A DNA stretch of 64,000 bases, from positions 248,001 to 312,000 of the forward strand of contig CALAMI010000010.1 of assembly GCA_937925685.1 (NCBI GenBank), in the 5' to 3' direction. The DNA comes from Candidatus Binatia bacterium. Its GTDB lineage: Bacteria; Desulfobacterota; Binatia; HRBIN30. This document shows, one piece after another, positions 56,030-64,000 of the stretch. The position numbers and the translations under genes are program-made. Numbering within the stretch: the stretch's first letter is position 1; each line of letters begins with the position of its first letter. Under the pieces are notes generated by a model. The model had not been told where the DNA came from. It saw only the letters and a program-made list of their open reading frames with translations, and did not search any database.

Positions 56030-57421
56030 ATGGATGGCGACTCTGCTTCATCTCTCTCCGTTCCTGCGGTGGGCAGCCGCAAGGCTACCATCAGCCGCCA
56101 AGAATTAGTACAAACGATCTGGCAGCTTGCCTGGCCAGTCATCCTCACCTTGCTCCTCGAATCGTTGGTCGGCCTGGTCGACACTTTGATGGTCGGCCGC
56201 CTTGGGGCTAACGCGGTAGCTGCCGTCGGTGTTGGGGCGCAGATCCTCAACAGTGTCAGCGTTGCCATGACTGCAGTGGGAACCGGCACCCTAGCGCTGG
56301 TGGCACGCTCGATCGGAGCTGGCCAGCGTGATTTTGCAGAACGCGTGGTTGCCCAGTCCCTCGTGGCAGCCTTCGTCCTCTCCTGTGTGTGCATCGTGCC
56401 GGTGGTGGTGTTTGCCGGCACGATCGTCGGCTGGTTTGGAGTTGAGCCGCAGGTCCGCGAACTTGGTGCCTGGTTCACCCGGCTCGTCATGCTCTCCATC
56501 CCGCAATCCTCGGCCTTGTTTGTCATCGGGTCTGCGCTGCGGGCTGCTGGAGACACGCGCACGCCCCTTTGGATCGGGGCAGTGGTGAATGCCATCAACG
56601 TCGTCGGCAACTACGTCTTGATCTTCGGCGCCTTCGGGTTCCCAGCTTTGGGTGTGAGGGGTTCTGCGCTGGCCACCGTCATTGCGTTTAGCGTAGGTAT
56701 GGTTTTGGGTCTGGTGTTGTTGCTCCGTGGGCGGCTCACATTACGGCTCGAGCCGAACCACTTTCACGTTGATCTGAGCCTCATCCGCCGCGTGCTTCAC
56801 ATTGGTTACCCAACGGCCACGGAACAGGTACTCATGCAGGTAGGCTTTTTTGTTTACCTCGTGTTCGCTGCCCGTTATGGTACGAGTGCCGTTGCGGCCT
56901 ATTTCATCGGGGTCAGGATTCTCGCCCTTTCCTTTCTTCCAGGTTACGGTTTTGCGGCAGCGGCTGCTGCCCTCGTGGGCCAAAATCTCGGTGCGAAGCA
57001 AGTGCACTTGGCACGCCGTTCGGGCTGGGAGTCCAACCGGCTAGCCGTCTACCTGATGACGGCCTGTGGAGTGGCGATTATCGCCTTGGCTCGTCCCATT
57101 GCCTCGGCGTTCGTCGACGACGGCGCGGTTATCCAAGACACCGTCCTGTTCATCTGGGCTCTCGGCCTCTCCCAACCGTTTATGGCGATCGACTTTACCC
57201 TTGGCGGCGCCTTGCGTGGCGCGGGGGACACCCGTTTCCCTCTCGTTGCGGTTTTTCTCGGCTTCTACGGGTGCCGGCTGGGGTGTGCCTACCTGGTGGC
57301 TCAGGTATTCCACCTGGAATTGCAGTGGCTCTGGCTTTCGCTGGTCGGCGATTACATCACCCGCGCTGCCCTGAAGACCTGGCGTTTCCGTAGCGGCCGC
57401 TGGCAGGCAATCAACGTTTAG
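56030..57421 (+). CDS. MATE-family efflux transporter
   Basis: The 463-residue, 12-helix protein has the MATE duplication: DTLMVGRLGANAVAAVG near the start and TSAVAAYFIGVRI in the second half, with GSALRAAGDTRTP and GGALRGAGDTRFP as the paired loops after helices 5 and 11. It would export organic cations or drugs using a Na+ or H+ gradient. The last codons and stop lie in a small 15-bp near-duplication (57406-57435) that has no coding effect. It starts with an ATG at 56030. Confidence 0.93.
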   Translation: MDGDSASSLSVPAVGSRKATISRQELVQTIWQLAWPVILTLLLESLVGLVDTLMVGRLGANAVAAVGVGAQILNSVSVAMTAVGTGTLALVARSIGAGQRDFAERVVAQSLVAAFVLSCVCIVPVVVFAGTIVGWFGVEPQVRELGAWFTRLVMLSIPQSSALFVIGSALRAAGDTRTPLWIGAVVNAINVVGNYVLIFGAFGFPALGVRGSALATVIAFSVGMVLGLVLLLRGRLTLRLEPNHFHVDLSLIRRVLHIGYPTATEQVLMQVGFFVYLVFAARYGTSAVAAYFIGVRILALSFLPGYGFAAAAAALVGQNLGAKQVHLARRSGWESNRLAVYLMTACGVAIIALARPIASAFVDDGAVIQDTVLFIWALGLSQPFMAIDFTLGGALRGAGDTRFPLVAVFLGFYGCRLGCAYLVAQVFHLELQWLWLSLVGDYITRAALKTWRFRSGRWQAINV

Positions 57422-57525
57422 GCAATTAGCGTTTAGTCGTGTAACCATTTCCGCAAAGGAAGCCCTCGCCGCAACGTAGCGGTTCGGCGAAGAACGGTCC
57501 TCGGCCAGCTTCGACACCACGCCAA

Positions 57526-57554
57526 CGTAAGGGGCAAAACAGTTGCCCCTTACG
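57526..57554. repeat. Perfect 12-bp inverted repeat, REP/MITE-like palindrome
   Basis: CGTAAGGGGCAA (57526-57537) and TTGCCCCTTACG (57543-57554) are exact reverse complements around the five-base loop AACAG. The sequence resembles the 'GTAGGGGC...GCCCCTAC' palindromes that occur many times in some bacterial genomes. No T run follows. It could be a repeated mobile palindrome or a terminator for the MATE gene; repeat status rests on memory and needs a genome search. Confidence 0.65.
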
Positions 57555-57713
57555 ATCTTACAGCACGAAAGCACGCAGGGCGAACCGTTCCGCAACAACC
57601 ATGACCAGGCCGTCCGTGGTTTTTTTCCGAGCCACAGTGGGCGGGGTTACTTCTTGGCTATCCAACGACCAGCCCCTCGCAGCTCATGCTGGGCAACGGG
57701 AGTCCGGCTTTCG

Positions 57714-57742
57714 TTGACAACTGCTCTGCGGGTGGCTAATCG
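57714..57742 (+). promoter_or_regulatory. Possible promoter for the ABC cassette
   Basis: TTGACA at 57714-57719 is a perfect consensus -35. Seventeen bases later TAATCG (57737-57742) is a poor -10. It is about 70 bases before the ATG of the ABC ATPase gene, a reasonable distance. The call rests on the -35 box only. Confidence 0.25.
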
Positions 57743-57811
57743 GAGGCGCCGCATTGAAACGACAGTGCGCTTGAATTCTTCAGCTAGATTTTCGTCAACG
57801 GGGCAACGCTG

Positions 57812-58555
57812 ATGATTGAAGTACGAAACCTGACCAAGCGCTACGGTGAGCTCACGGCGATTTCCAACATCTCCTTCACCGCTGAGAAGGGCCAGATTTT
57901 GGGATTTCTCGGGCCGAATGGTGCTGGCAAAACCACCACGATGCGGATCATTACCGGGTTCATGCCGGCCACGTCAGGTACCGTAAAGATTGCTGGTTAC
58001 GATATTTTCAACGACTCTTATGAGTGTCGTCGCCGCATCGGCTATTTACCCGAGTCTCCACCTCTGTATGGCGACATGACAGTGGTCACTTACCTCCGCT
58101 TTGTCGGCCGGATCCGCGGCATCGCCAAAGCGGACCTGACAGATGCGGTCGACCGGGTATTGCGATCCTGTGGTTTAGAAGATGTCCCGCACCGAGTCAT
58201 CGGACACCTCTCGAAGGGTTATCGACAACGCGTTGGCCTCGCCCAAGCGATGATCCACAGCCCTTCAGTGTTGGTTTTGGACGAGCCCACCATTGGTCTG
58301 GACCCGCGGCAAATCATCGACATTCGGACACTCATCAAGGAGCTTGCAGCCGACCGCACGGTGATCTTGTCCACCCACATCCTGCCCGAGGTCTCCCAAC
58401 TTTGTGACAAGGTGGTGATCATCAACCAAGGACGGATTGTCGTCGAGGACATGCTCGCGAATTTAACCCGCGACACCAGTTTGGAGCAGGTGTTCTTGCG
58501 CTACATTAGCCAAGACTCGGCGGTTCCGTCTGGCGTGGCAGAGGGTACGGCATGA
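57812..58555 (+). CDS. ABC transporter ATPase (GldA-like)
   Basis: The 247-residue ATPase has Walker A GPNGAGKT (residues 34-41), a signature loop LSKGYRQR, Walker B LVLDEP and the switch His in STHILPE. The sequence is close to the GldA/ABC-2 type ATPase of gliding and gliding-like clusters. It begins the cassette whose next genes encode a permease and a substrate-binding-like accessory protein. The stop overlaps the permease ATG (ATGA). Confidence 0.88.
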   Translation: MIEVRNLTKRYGELTAISNISFTAEKGQILGFLGPNGAGKTTTMRIITGFMPATSGTVKIAGYDIFNDSYECRRRIGYLPESPPLYGDMTVVTYLRFVGRIRGIAKADLTDAVDRVLRSCGLEDVPHRVIGHLSKGYRQRVGLAQAMIHSPSVLVLDEPTIGLDPRQIIDIRTLIKELAADRTVILSTHILPEVSQLCDKVVIINQGRIVVEDMLANLTRDTSLEQVFLRYISQDSAVPSGVAEGTA

Positions 58556-59325
58556 AGAACGCGTTAACAATTGCCGGCAAGGAGTTACGGTCGGCGTTCG
58601 TGTCGCCGATCGCTTACGTCGTGCTGACTGGCTTCATGCTGCTCGGTGGGTGGTTCTTTTTCAACTTACTGAATCGCTTCAACTTCCTCGTGCAGATTTA
58701 CATGAGCTTCCGGAACCCCGAAGTACAAATGCGGCTGAACTTAAACGAGCTGGTTGTTGCCCCTCTTCTCGGAAACCTGTCGGTGGTTCTCATTATCCTG
58801 GTACCAGTGATCACCATGCGCAGCTTTGCCGAGGAGAAGCGTGCGGGCACTTACGAGCTGCTTTTAACCTCGCCCCTGTCCATAGCGGAGATCGTGATGG
58901 GGAAGTTCCTGGGGGTGGTGGCATTTCTGGTCGTTATGCTCGCCTTAACAGCTGTCTACCCAGCTATTCTTCTAGTTTACGGCAATCCCGAGCCAGGGAT
59001 AATCGCTTCAGGCTATTTAGGGTTGTTTCTGCTCGCCGTGGCGTTCGCCACCGTGGGGTTGCTGACGTCATCGTTCACCGATAACCAGATCGTGGCCGCG
59101 GTAAGTTGCTTGATCGTGCTACTTCTCTTGTACGTGATTTCTTGGCCGGCAGAAACCGCAGGGCCAACTCTCGCGGCAGTCCTTCGTTACCTCTCGTTGA
59201 CCGAACACTTTTCGGAAATGGTCAAAGGGGTGATCGAAACCAAGGATCTTATTTACTTTGGCAGCGTGATCACGCTCGCACTGTACCTAACACATCGTTC
59301 GGTAGAATCCGTCCGCTGGAGGTAA
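58552..59325 (+). CDS. ABC-2 type permease (GldF-like)
   Basis: The 257-residue protein has six membrane helices. FVSPIAYVVLTGFMLL lies at the start, then TMRSFAEEKRAGTYELLLTSPLS, the conserved loop of ABC-2/GldF permeases that meets the ATPase. It is coupled to the ATPase gene by ATGA and three bases before the GldG-like gene. Its substrate is unknown. Confidence 0.87.
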   Translation: MKNALTIAGKELRSAFVSPIAYVVLTGFMLLGGWFFFNLLNRFNFLVQIYMSFRNPEVQMRLNLNELVVAPLLGNLSVVLIILVPVITMRSFAEEKRAGTYELLLTSPLSIAEIVMGKFLGVVAFLVVMLALTAVYPAILLVYGNPEPGIIASGYLGLFLLAVAFATVGLLTSSFTDNQIVAAVSCLIVLLLLYVISWPAETAGPTLAAVLRYLSLTEHFSEMVKGVIETKDLIYFGSVITLALYLTHRSVESVRWR

Positions 59326-59328
59326 ACC

Positions 59329-60882
59329 GTGCGCCGAAACCAGTCGCTGCTCGGCCTGTTAGGGCTCGTTTTCCTTTTGTTTACCGTGATCGCGGCAGCG
59401 TTCACGGGCGGTCGAACGACGATCGATGTAGTCTACATCGCTGCGAACGGCGTCGTCGGGGTATTTTGTCTAGTTGCGTACCTGAGCGCAGGGTTGGAAC
59501 AGCTCCGCAACGTCGTCAGCGAGCGCTCAACCAAGTACGGAGCAAACGTCCTCGTCGGTTCGCTGGCCTTCCTCGGCGTGCTCATCGTGGTGAACTATTT
59601 GGGGGCGCGCCACAGCAAGCGTTTCGATCTCACAGAGCAAAAAGTCTACAGCCTGTCGGAACAATCGATTAACGTGGTCAGGAACCTCGAAAACGAACTT
59701 AAAATGTTTGCTTTCGTAGAGGGGGGAGTTAACCCGGAACTCAGGGACTTGCTGAGCAACTACGCACGCCACTCATCGAAAGTTTCTTACGAGCTCATCG
59801 ATCCCGACAAGCAACCCGAGTTAGCGGAGAAATATCAGATCCGCAGTTACAATACCGTCCGCGTGGAGTATGGCAACGAAAGTACTTCCGTTACCCAACC
59901 CAATGAAGAAAACATCACCAACGCAATCATCAAGGTAACGCGAAAAACGCGCAAAGTCGTGTGCGTCATCGAGGGCCATGGGGAACCTGACCTTGACGAT
60001 CTGCAAAGCCCGAAAGGCCTGGCGAATTTCCGTGCTGCTTTGACGAACGAAAATTACGAGGTCAAGAAGGTTTTGTTGGCCTCCGAGGCAAAGGTTCCGG
60101 AGGATTGCTCGATCGTCGTGGTCGCAGGACCACAGCGCCCCTTTCTGGAGCACGAGATGCAAGCTATCGAAGCCTATTTGGACCATGGAGGCCGGCTTCT
60201 CGCGCTCCTTCCTCCACGGACCGGTACGGAATTCAGCCCATTGCTAGCGAAGTGGGGAATCAAACTCGGGAACGACGTTGTCGTAGACCAAGTTGTTCGC
60301 CTCTTCCAGGGACCTGCTCTTGGCCTAACTCCCCTGGCCAACACGTATGGATTTCACGAGATTACCCGTGACTTCAAACAGCGCACGATTTTTCCCATGA
60401 CCCGTTCCGTGAAATCCGACGCGACGGGTAGAACTGGACTGACAGTAGTGGAACTGGTGAAAACAAGCCCGTCAAGTTGGGCCGAGACGGACTTGGAAGG
60501 CATCTTCCAACGCGGTGAGGCGTCCCTCGATGGCAACGCAGACCTAAAGGGTCCTGTGCCTGTTGCTGCAGCGGTTGATGCCAATCTCAAGCAGATGGGG
60601 CGCGACCAGGAAGGGGTGACCCGCATTGTGGTGTTCGGCAGCATCGAGTTTGCGTCCAATCGCGAGCTCGATGGTACCTTTTATAACCGTGATCTCTTAA
60701 TGAATGCCGTCGGCTGGCTGGTCGGTGAAAGCGACCTGGTCTCCATTCGTCCTCGGGCTATCCGGGCCTCTCGGATTCAATTCACCCCCGAGCAGAGCCT
60801 GATGACTTTCTATCTGACCGTACTGCTTATTCCACAATTCCTGTTAATCGTCGGGCTTGCCGTGTGGTGGCGTCGCGAATAG
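59329..60882 (+). CDS. GldG-family ABC accessory protein
   Basis: The 517-residue protein has N-terminal membrane helices (two in the first 100 residues), a large periplasmic domain (RFDLTEQKVYSLSEQSINVV, EGHGEPD, LPPRTGTEFSPLLAKWGI) and a C-terminal helix ahead of a final WWRRE. This matches the GldG/ABC_transp_aux family, which binds or couples to the ABC permease. The GTG at 59329 lies three bases after the permease stop. Confidence 0.87.
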   Translation: MRRNQSLLGLLGLVFLLFTVIAAAFTGGRTTIDVVYIAANGVVGVFCLVAYLSAGLEQLRNVVSERSTKYGANVLVGSLAFLGVLIVVNYLGARHSKRFDLTEQKVYSLSEQSINVVRNLENELKMFAFVEGGVNPELRDLLSNYARHSSKVSYELIDPDKQPELAEKYQIRSYNTVRVEYGNESTSVTQPNEENITNAIIKVTRKTRKVVCVIEGHGEPDLDDLQSPKGLANFRAALTNENYEVKKVLLASEAKVPEDCSIVVVAGPQRPFLEHEMQAIEAYLDHGGRLLALLPPRTGTEFSPLLAKWGIKLGNDVVVDQVVRLFQGPALGLTPLANTYGFHEITRDFKQRTIFPMTRSVKSDATGRTGLTVVELVKTSPSSWAETDLEGIFQRGEASLDGNADLKGPVPVAAAVDANLKQMGRDQEGVTRIVVFGSIEFASNRELDGTFYNRDLLMNAVGWLVGESDLVSIRPRAIRASRIQFTPEQSLMTFYLTVLLIPQFLLIVGLAVWWRRE

Positions 60883-60912
60883 GCACAAGCAGAATGCGCG
60901 AGGCAGGGTATT

Positions 60913-62355
60913 ATGCGCTTTCGTACCACTTTCGTGCTTTTACTCGTTCTAGCCGGATTGGGCGCTTACCTGTATTGGTTGGAATTTCCCCGGCAGAAGA
61001 AAGAGGCCGAGGCGAAGAAGCTCTTCGCGATCAAGCCGGACGAAGTCCAAGAGGTTCGCCTTCACTTTGCCGACCGCAACATCTTGCTCCGTAAAACCGG
61101 AGATGTGTGGCGTTTGGTCGAGCCCTTGGAGGCCCCAGCAGATGAAATCACTGTAAAAAACCTGCTGAACACCATCGCGGAGTGCGAGGTAAAGCGAGAG
61201 CTCGAAAACGGCGGCGACCTCAAACAGTTTGGCCTTGACCCACCTTTTGTCACCCTTCACGTCAAGCTCAAGGATCGGGAGCTCCCGGCCGTAGCGGTAG
61301 GCAAAAACACCCCCGTCGGGTTTTCGGCTTACATTCAGCGATCCGACGACAAAAAAGTGCGTCTGACCACGTCGGCTTTCCGAGCGGGGCTGGATAAGCA
61401 GGTGAAAGACGTCCGCGATAAGGCAATCCTCAACTTTACCGATGACGAGGTCCAGCGTTTCTCCTTGGTGAGAAGCGACGGTACGATTAGCCTCAGCCGC
61501 AAAGATGGCCAGTGGGTCATTGAGCAACCAGGTCACTACCCCGCAGATGGTCCGACGGTGCGGTCATTTCTCTCCACCTTGCGCTCGATGCGAGCCACAG
61601 ACTTCCCGGATGACCAGCCGACAAATCTATCACCCTACGGGCTCGATCAGCCAAGGCTGCGGGTCGTTCTTTTCTTAGGAAAGGATCAGGCCGAAAAGCA
61701 CGTCCTCCTCGGGGCTGAGAACCCGGAGAAGAAAAACGAGATTTACGTGCAGACCAGTGGCCTTCCTACGATTTACAGCGTTAGCGACTGGGTATGGCGG
61801 GATTTGAACAAGAATCTCACCGACTTTCGCGACAAGCTCGTTCTTGCGTACGACACCGACCAAGTTCGCGTCGTCGAAGTCAGCCGGGGGGATGGGACAA
61901 GCTTTCGGCTTGTGGCTAAGGACAAGGACCAGTGGGCTGTCGAGGGCACCGAAGGTAAGCCCGCAACCAGCACGATCCGACAGTGGCTGCAAGACATCCA
62001 TGACTTGCGGGGCTACGAGATAGCAGCCGACGAACCCGGCGATCTCGCTGCATTCGGACTGGACAAGCCGATGCTCTCTGTCCGTTTGGTCGGCGCGGAA
62101 CAGCAGGAAATTGGCCTCATCCGCGTGGGTTCCGTGACGACCGAACAAGGGTCGAAAGAATACTTTGCCATGGGATCTAAAGCCGCAACGGTTTTCAAAG
62201 TGCGAGACTATTTGGTCACCCGTTTGAACAAGTCCGCCCATGACTTTATTGAGCAGCCTACTCCCACGCCGGGCGGCCTCACTCCCACGCCGGAAGAGAG
62301 CTTGGACAGCGAAGAAGAAGCTGACGAGCTCTTGGGGGACGAGGCGCTCGACTAA
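60913..62355 (+). CDS. DUF4340 protein of the Gld-like cassette
   Basis: The 480-residue protein has an N-terminal membrane anchor (about residues 5-20) and a periplasmic region made of repeated beta-rich DUF4340 units (about three, each with an FGLD or YGLDQP-type motif: QFGLDPP, PYGLDQP, AFGLDKP). The C-terminus is an acidic tail with a 13-base direct repeat (62260-62272 and 62281-62293) coding PTPGG/PTPEE. It follows the GldG-like gene and ends tail-to-tail, overlapping by four bases, with hisC. Function is unknown. Confidence 0.82.
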   Translation: MRFRTTFVLLLVLAGLGAYLYWLEFPRQKKEAEAKKLFAIKPDEVQEVRLHFADRNILLRKTGDVWRLVEPLEAPADEITVKNLLNTIAECEVKRELENGGDLKQFGLDPPFVTLHVKLKDRELPAVAVGKNTPVGFSAYIQRSDDKKVRLTTSAFRAGLDKQVKDVRDKAILNFTDDEVQRFSLVRSDGTISLSRKDGQWVIEQPGHYPADGPTVRSFLSTLRSMRATDFPDDQPTNLSPYGLDQPRLRVVLFLGKDQAEKHVLLGAENPEKKNEIYVQTSGLPTIYSVSDWVWRDLNKNLTDFRDKLVLAYDTDQVRVVEVSRGDGTSFRLVAKDKDQWAVEGTEGKPATSTIRQWLQDIHDLRGYEIAADEPGDLAAFGLDKPMLSVRLVGAEQQEIGLIRVGSVTTEQGSKEYFAMGSKAATVFKVRDYLVTRLNKSAHDFIEQPTPTPGGLTPTPEESLDSEEEADELLGDEALD

Positions 62356-63407
62356 CTTCCTGCCTTTTCTACGGCACGAAGCAACAGGTCGATCTCTTCG
62401 TCCGTCCCGACGGTGATGCGCAGGGCATCATGAAGCTCTGGGGTGTCGAAGTAGCGCACAAGGATGCGCTGCTGTTTGAGTGCTCGGTAAAGCCCTTCTA
62501 GGCGCTCGCCCGGCCGCCGGGCCAAAACAAAGTTGGCCTCGCTCGGGGGCACTTCGAAGCCAAGCTTGCCAAGTTCCTCCACCAAGCGGGTCCGCGTGGC
62601 ACAAATCCGCTGCACATTTCGCTGCATCCACTCATAATCATCCAAGGCGGCGCAAGCGCCAACGATGCTCAGTCGATCGACGTTATATGAGTCTTTCACT
62701 TTCGCTAACTCGCCTATCGTTTCCGGCGCGGCAAACGCGAGCCCAACCCTTAACCCTGCTAGCGAAAAGGATTTGGAGAGTGTGCGCAGAACAATGATGT
62801 TCGTAAACGCGTCGACCAACGGGAGCGAGCTCTCCCGGGCAAAATCTACATAGGCTTCGTCAACGACTACCAGCGTTTCCGGTAAGTTCGCGACCAAGTC
62901 GCGGATGCAATCGATGTCGACAGGTGTGCCCGAGGGCGAATTCGGGTGACAAATGAAGATCAGCTTGGGACGGACCTTTTTCAGTGCAGCCGCAGGTAAG
63001 ACAAAGCTCTTTGGATACGGAATTTGCTGCGCTCTCCCTCTCTGGAACGCTACCAGGGTATCGTACAGGCTGTAGGTCGGATAAGCATAGGCAACGACAT
63101 CCTCAGGATCGACACAAGCACGCACAATCAGCGACAACAGCTCGTCAGAGCCATTGCCCACCAACACTTGGTCGGGACGCAGCCGGTATCGTCGGGCTGC
63201 GGCTTCTCTCACCTCGTACGCCATGGGATCAGGGTAAAGGCGCAAATCCTCGTTGGCGCCATTACGAATGGCCTCGAGCACTCGTGGCGATGGGGGGTAA
63301 GGATTCTCATTTGTATTAAGCTTGATGAAACCAAGTTCTTGCGGTTGCTCACCCGGAACGTAGGGCCGAGTGGTACGTACGACAGTTCGAATCCAGGGGA
63401 GATCCAT
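62352..63407 (-). CDS. hisC: Histidinol-phosphate aminotransferase
   Basis: The 351-residue PLP enzyme makes L-histidinol phosphate from imidazole acetol phosphate. LNTNENPYPPSP near the start, DEAYVDFA and the PLP Lys in RTLSKSFSLAGLRVG are standard. The ATG at 63407 is the family start; an in-frame TTG at 63443 would add 12 residues. It is distant from hisG and hisI, so the histidine genes are scattered. Confidence 0.93.
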   Translation of the reverse strand: MDLPWIRTVVRTTRPYVPGEQPQELGFIKLNTNENPYPPSPRVLEAIRNGANEDLRLYPDPMAYEVREAAARRYRLRPDQVLVGNGSDELLSLIVRACVDPEDVVAYAYPTYSLYDTLVAFQRGRAQQIPYPKSFVLPAAALKKVRPKLIFICHPNSPSGTPVDIDCIRDLVANLPETLVVVDEAYVDFARESSLPLVDAFTNIIVLRTLSKSFSLAGLRVGLAFAAPETIGELAKVKDSYNVDRLSIVGACAALDDYEWMQRNVQRICATRTRLVEELGKLGFEVPPSEANFVLARRPGERLEGLYRALKQQRILVRYFDTPELHDALRITVGTDEEIDLLLRAVEKAGS

Positions 63408-63518
63408 GCGAACACCAGCTAGCAAAGCTCCACACCCGCGCAAAGGAATCGGCCTGTCCGCGATACCGTCCCCTTGCGACGCCGCCGCATTACCCTACAT
63501 ACTCACATACTGAAGGTC

Positions 63519-64000
63519 ATGGATATTGAGACCCTGTTGGGCTTGCAGCAGGCGCACGCAGACCTGAGTCGGGCACTCGACGACGCCCGCATGCTTGCCC
63601 CCCTTCAGGACTGGATCGATCGCGAACTGACTCCGCTAACCCACGAGCTTGGTCGGCGCCTACGACATGCCCAGCGGCACGGCGCAACCGATTTTGAGAT
63701 AGCCCGTTTCGCTCAAGTGTTGCAAAGTCTGCAGGAGCAAATTCGCCAGCGGGTTGACGAGGTTTGCGCGACAGCGTGTTATGCCTCCGCCGTCGCGGCG
63801 TGGTGCGCAGCAGAATTCGGCGAAGTCGAGCGTATGCTGCCTCATTTGCTGAGCGACGTCGCGCCGGCGACGCGTCCGCCACGCCTCCTGATCCCGTTCG
63901 ATCTTCACAAGCAGCGGCTCGAGCCAGGCGGGTTCGCCTTCCCGGCCCCCTCCCGGGTGGCCGAGCGCATCGCTCACGTGGCTCGTGAAGGCCTCGCTGT
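63519..64000 (+). CDS. Unidentified protein, N-terminal part (cut by window end)
   Basis: The ATG at 63519 opens a frame with no stop to the last base, giving 160 codons (MDIETLLGLQQAHADLSRAL...). The peptide is helical and Ala-, Arg- and Glu-rich, with a Trp/Cys patch (AVAAWCAAEFGEVERML). It reads as a soluble cytoplasmic protein of unknown family. GAAGG lies just before the ATG but close to it. It is divergent from hisC. Minus-strand frames in the same stretch look like antisense shadows. Confidence 0.55.
   Translation, partial: MDIETLLGLQQAHADLSRALDDARMLAPLQDWIDRELTPLTHELGRRLRHAQRHGATDFEIARFAQVLQSLQEQIRQRVDEVCATACYASAVAAWCAAEFGEVERMLPHLLSDVAPATRPPRLLIPFDLHKQRLEPGGFAFPAPSRVAERIAHVAREGLA

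Larger units (their letters stand above)
57422..57811. other. 390-base intergenic region before the ABC cassette
   Basis: No gene is seen. It holds the perfect 12-bp hairpin at 57526-57554 and a consensus -35 at 57714-57719. The remaining frames are short and lack family character. The ABC gene's start is preceded by a T-rich stretch but not by an obvious ribosome binding site. Confidence 0.6.

Noticed and set aside
55648-56610. 320-residue minus-strand frame opposite the GGCT-like and MATE genes
   Set aside because: Thr/Arg/Pro-rich shadow of two well-supported plus-strand genes.
57406-57435. 15-bp near-duplicate at the end of the MATE gene
   Set aside because: Only two copies, one on each side of the stop codon, with two mismatches; probably a local duplication of no functional weight.
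63517-63977. Two minus-strand frames (63517-63882 and 63660-63977) near the window end
   Set aside because: They oppose a plus-strand frame open without a stop from the ATG at 63519 to the window end, which is the better gene.

Overview
The window reads as one moderately GC-rich, densely packed chromosomal segment from a Gram-negative bacterium. The outer-membrane evidence is a complete run of Kdo/lipid A genes (kdsB, pyrG, kdsA, kdsD, two LpxL-type acyltransferases), a distant lpxD, a TamB/BamA-like pair, several lipoproteins and lgt. A GT21/HpnI-like glycosyltransferase, DUF4416, DUF2760, a DUF3731-type Hsp70 and a Gld-like ABC cassette fit a deltaproteobacteria-like or related deep lineage (Desulfobacterota, Myxococcota or Binatota type). 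That placement is inference; no rRNA gene is present to settle it. No tRNA, rRNA, CRISPR array, IS element or prophage was recognised.

Layout. 1-6 kb: a truncated gene end, DUF309, a large secreted lyase-like protein, then a divergent glycosyltransferase preceded by a coupled 25-codon leader ORF, and a beta-propeller lipoprotein. 6-16.8 kb: polyprenyl synthase (minus), then a tightly overlapping plus-strand run: DUF971-Mrp; CDP-alcohol phosphatidyltransferase, small membrane protein, flippase-like protein, CoaBC and DUF4416; after a divergent zinc phospholipase-like gene, family-4 uracil-DNA glycosylase, NfeD, slipin and a release-factor-like GGQ protein. 17-22.3 kb: DUF2760 and two tandem Hsp70-like ATPases with overlapping ends, the best candidate for an undescribed chaperone-type system. 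22.9-29.8 kb (minus): kdsB-pyrG-kdsA-kdsD-lpxL-ferritin-like-lpxL, with a tandem array of Shine-Dalgarno-like heptamers directly before the ferritin-like gene.

30-39 kb: proS, purE, purK; a minus-strand pair of an unknown protein and an HExxH IrrE-like protein; lgt, tlpA-like, M61-like peptidase and a CNNM/CorC-type CBS protein. 39-49 kb: BamA-like and TamB-like genes, divergent from a DegP-type protease across a short region with a palindrome, then an MFS transporter. 48.9-57.4 kb: lipoprotein/hisG/hisI (minus), lpxD, gloB, serine acetyltransferase, a cupin lipoprotein, PduO-type adenosyltransferase, a second metallo-beta-lactamase-fold hydrolase, a GGCT-like protein and a MATE transporter. 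57.4-64 kb: a 390-bp spacer with a perfect 12-bp hairpin, a four-gene Gld-like ABC cassette, convergent hisC, and a gene cut by the window end.

Together the genes are mostly housekeeping and envelope biogenesis: CTP and Kdo supply with lipid A acylation, outer-membrane assembly and quality control, lipoprotein maturation, histidine and purine synthesis, and cofactor and Fe-S support. The less explained parts are the leader ORF at 3.5 kb, the Hsp70 pair, the heptamer array, the metallopeptidase pair at 34 kb, the Gld-like cassette and several palindromes.
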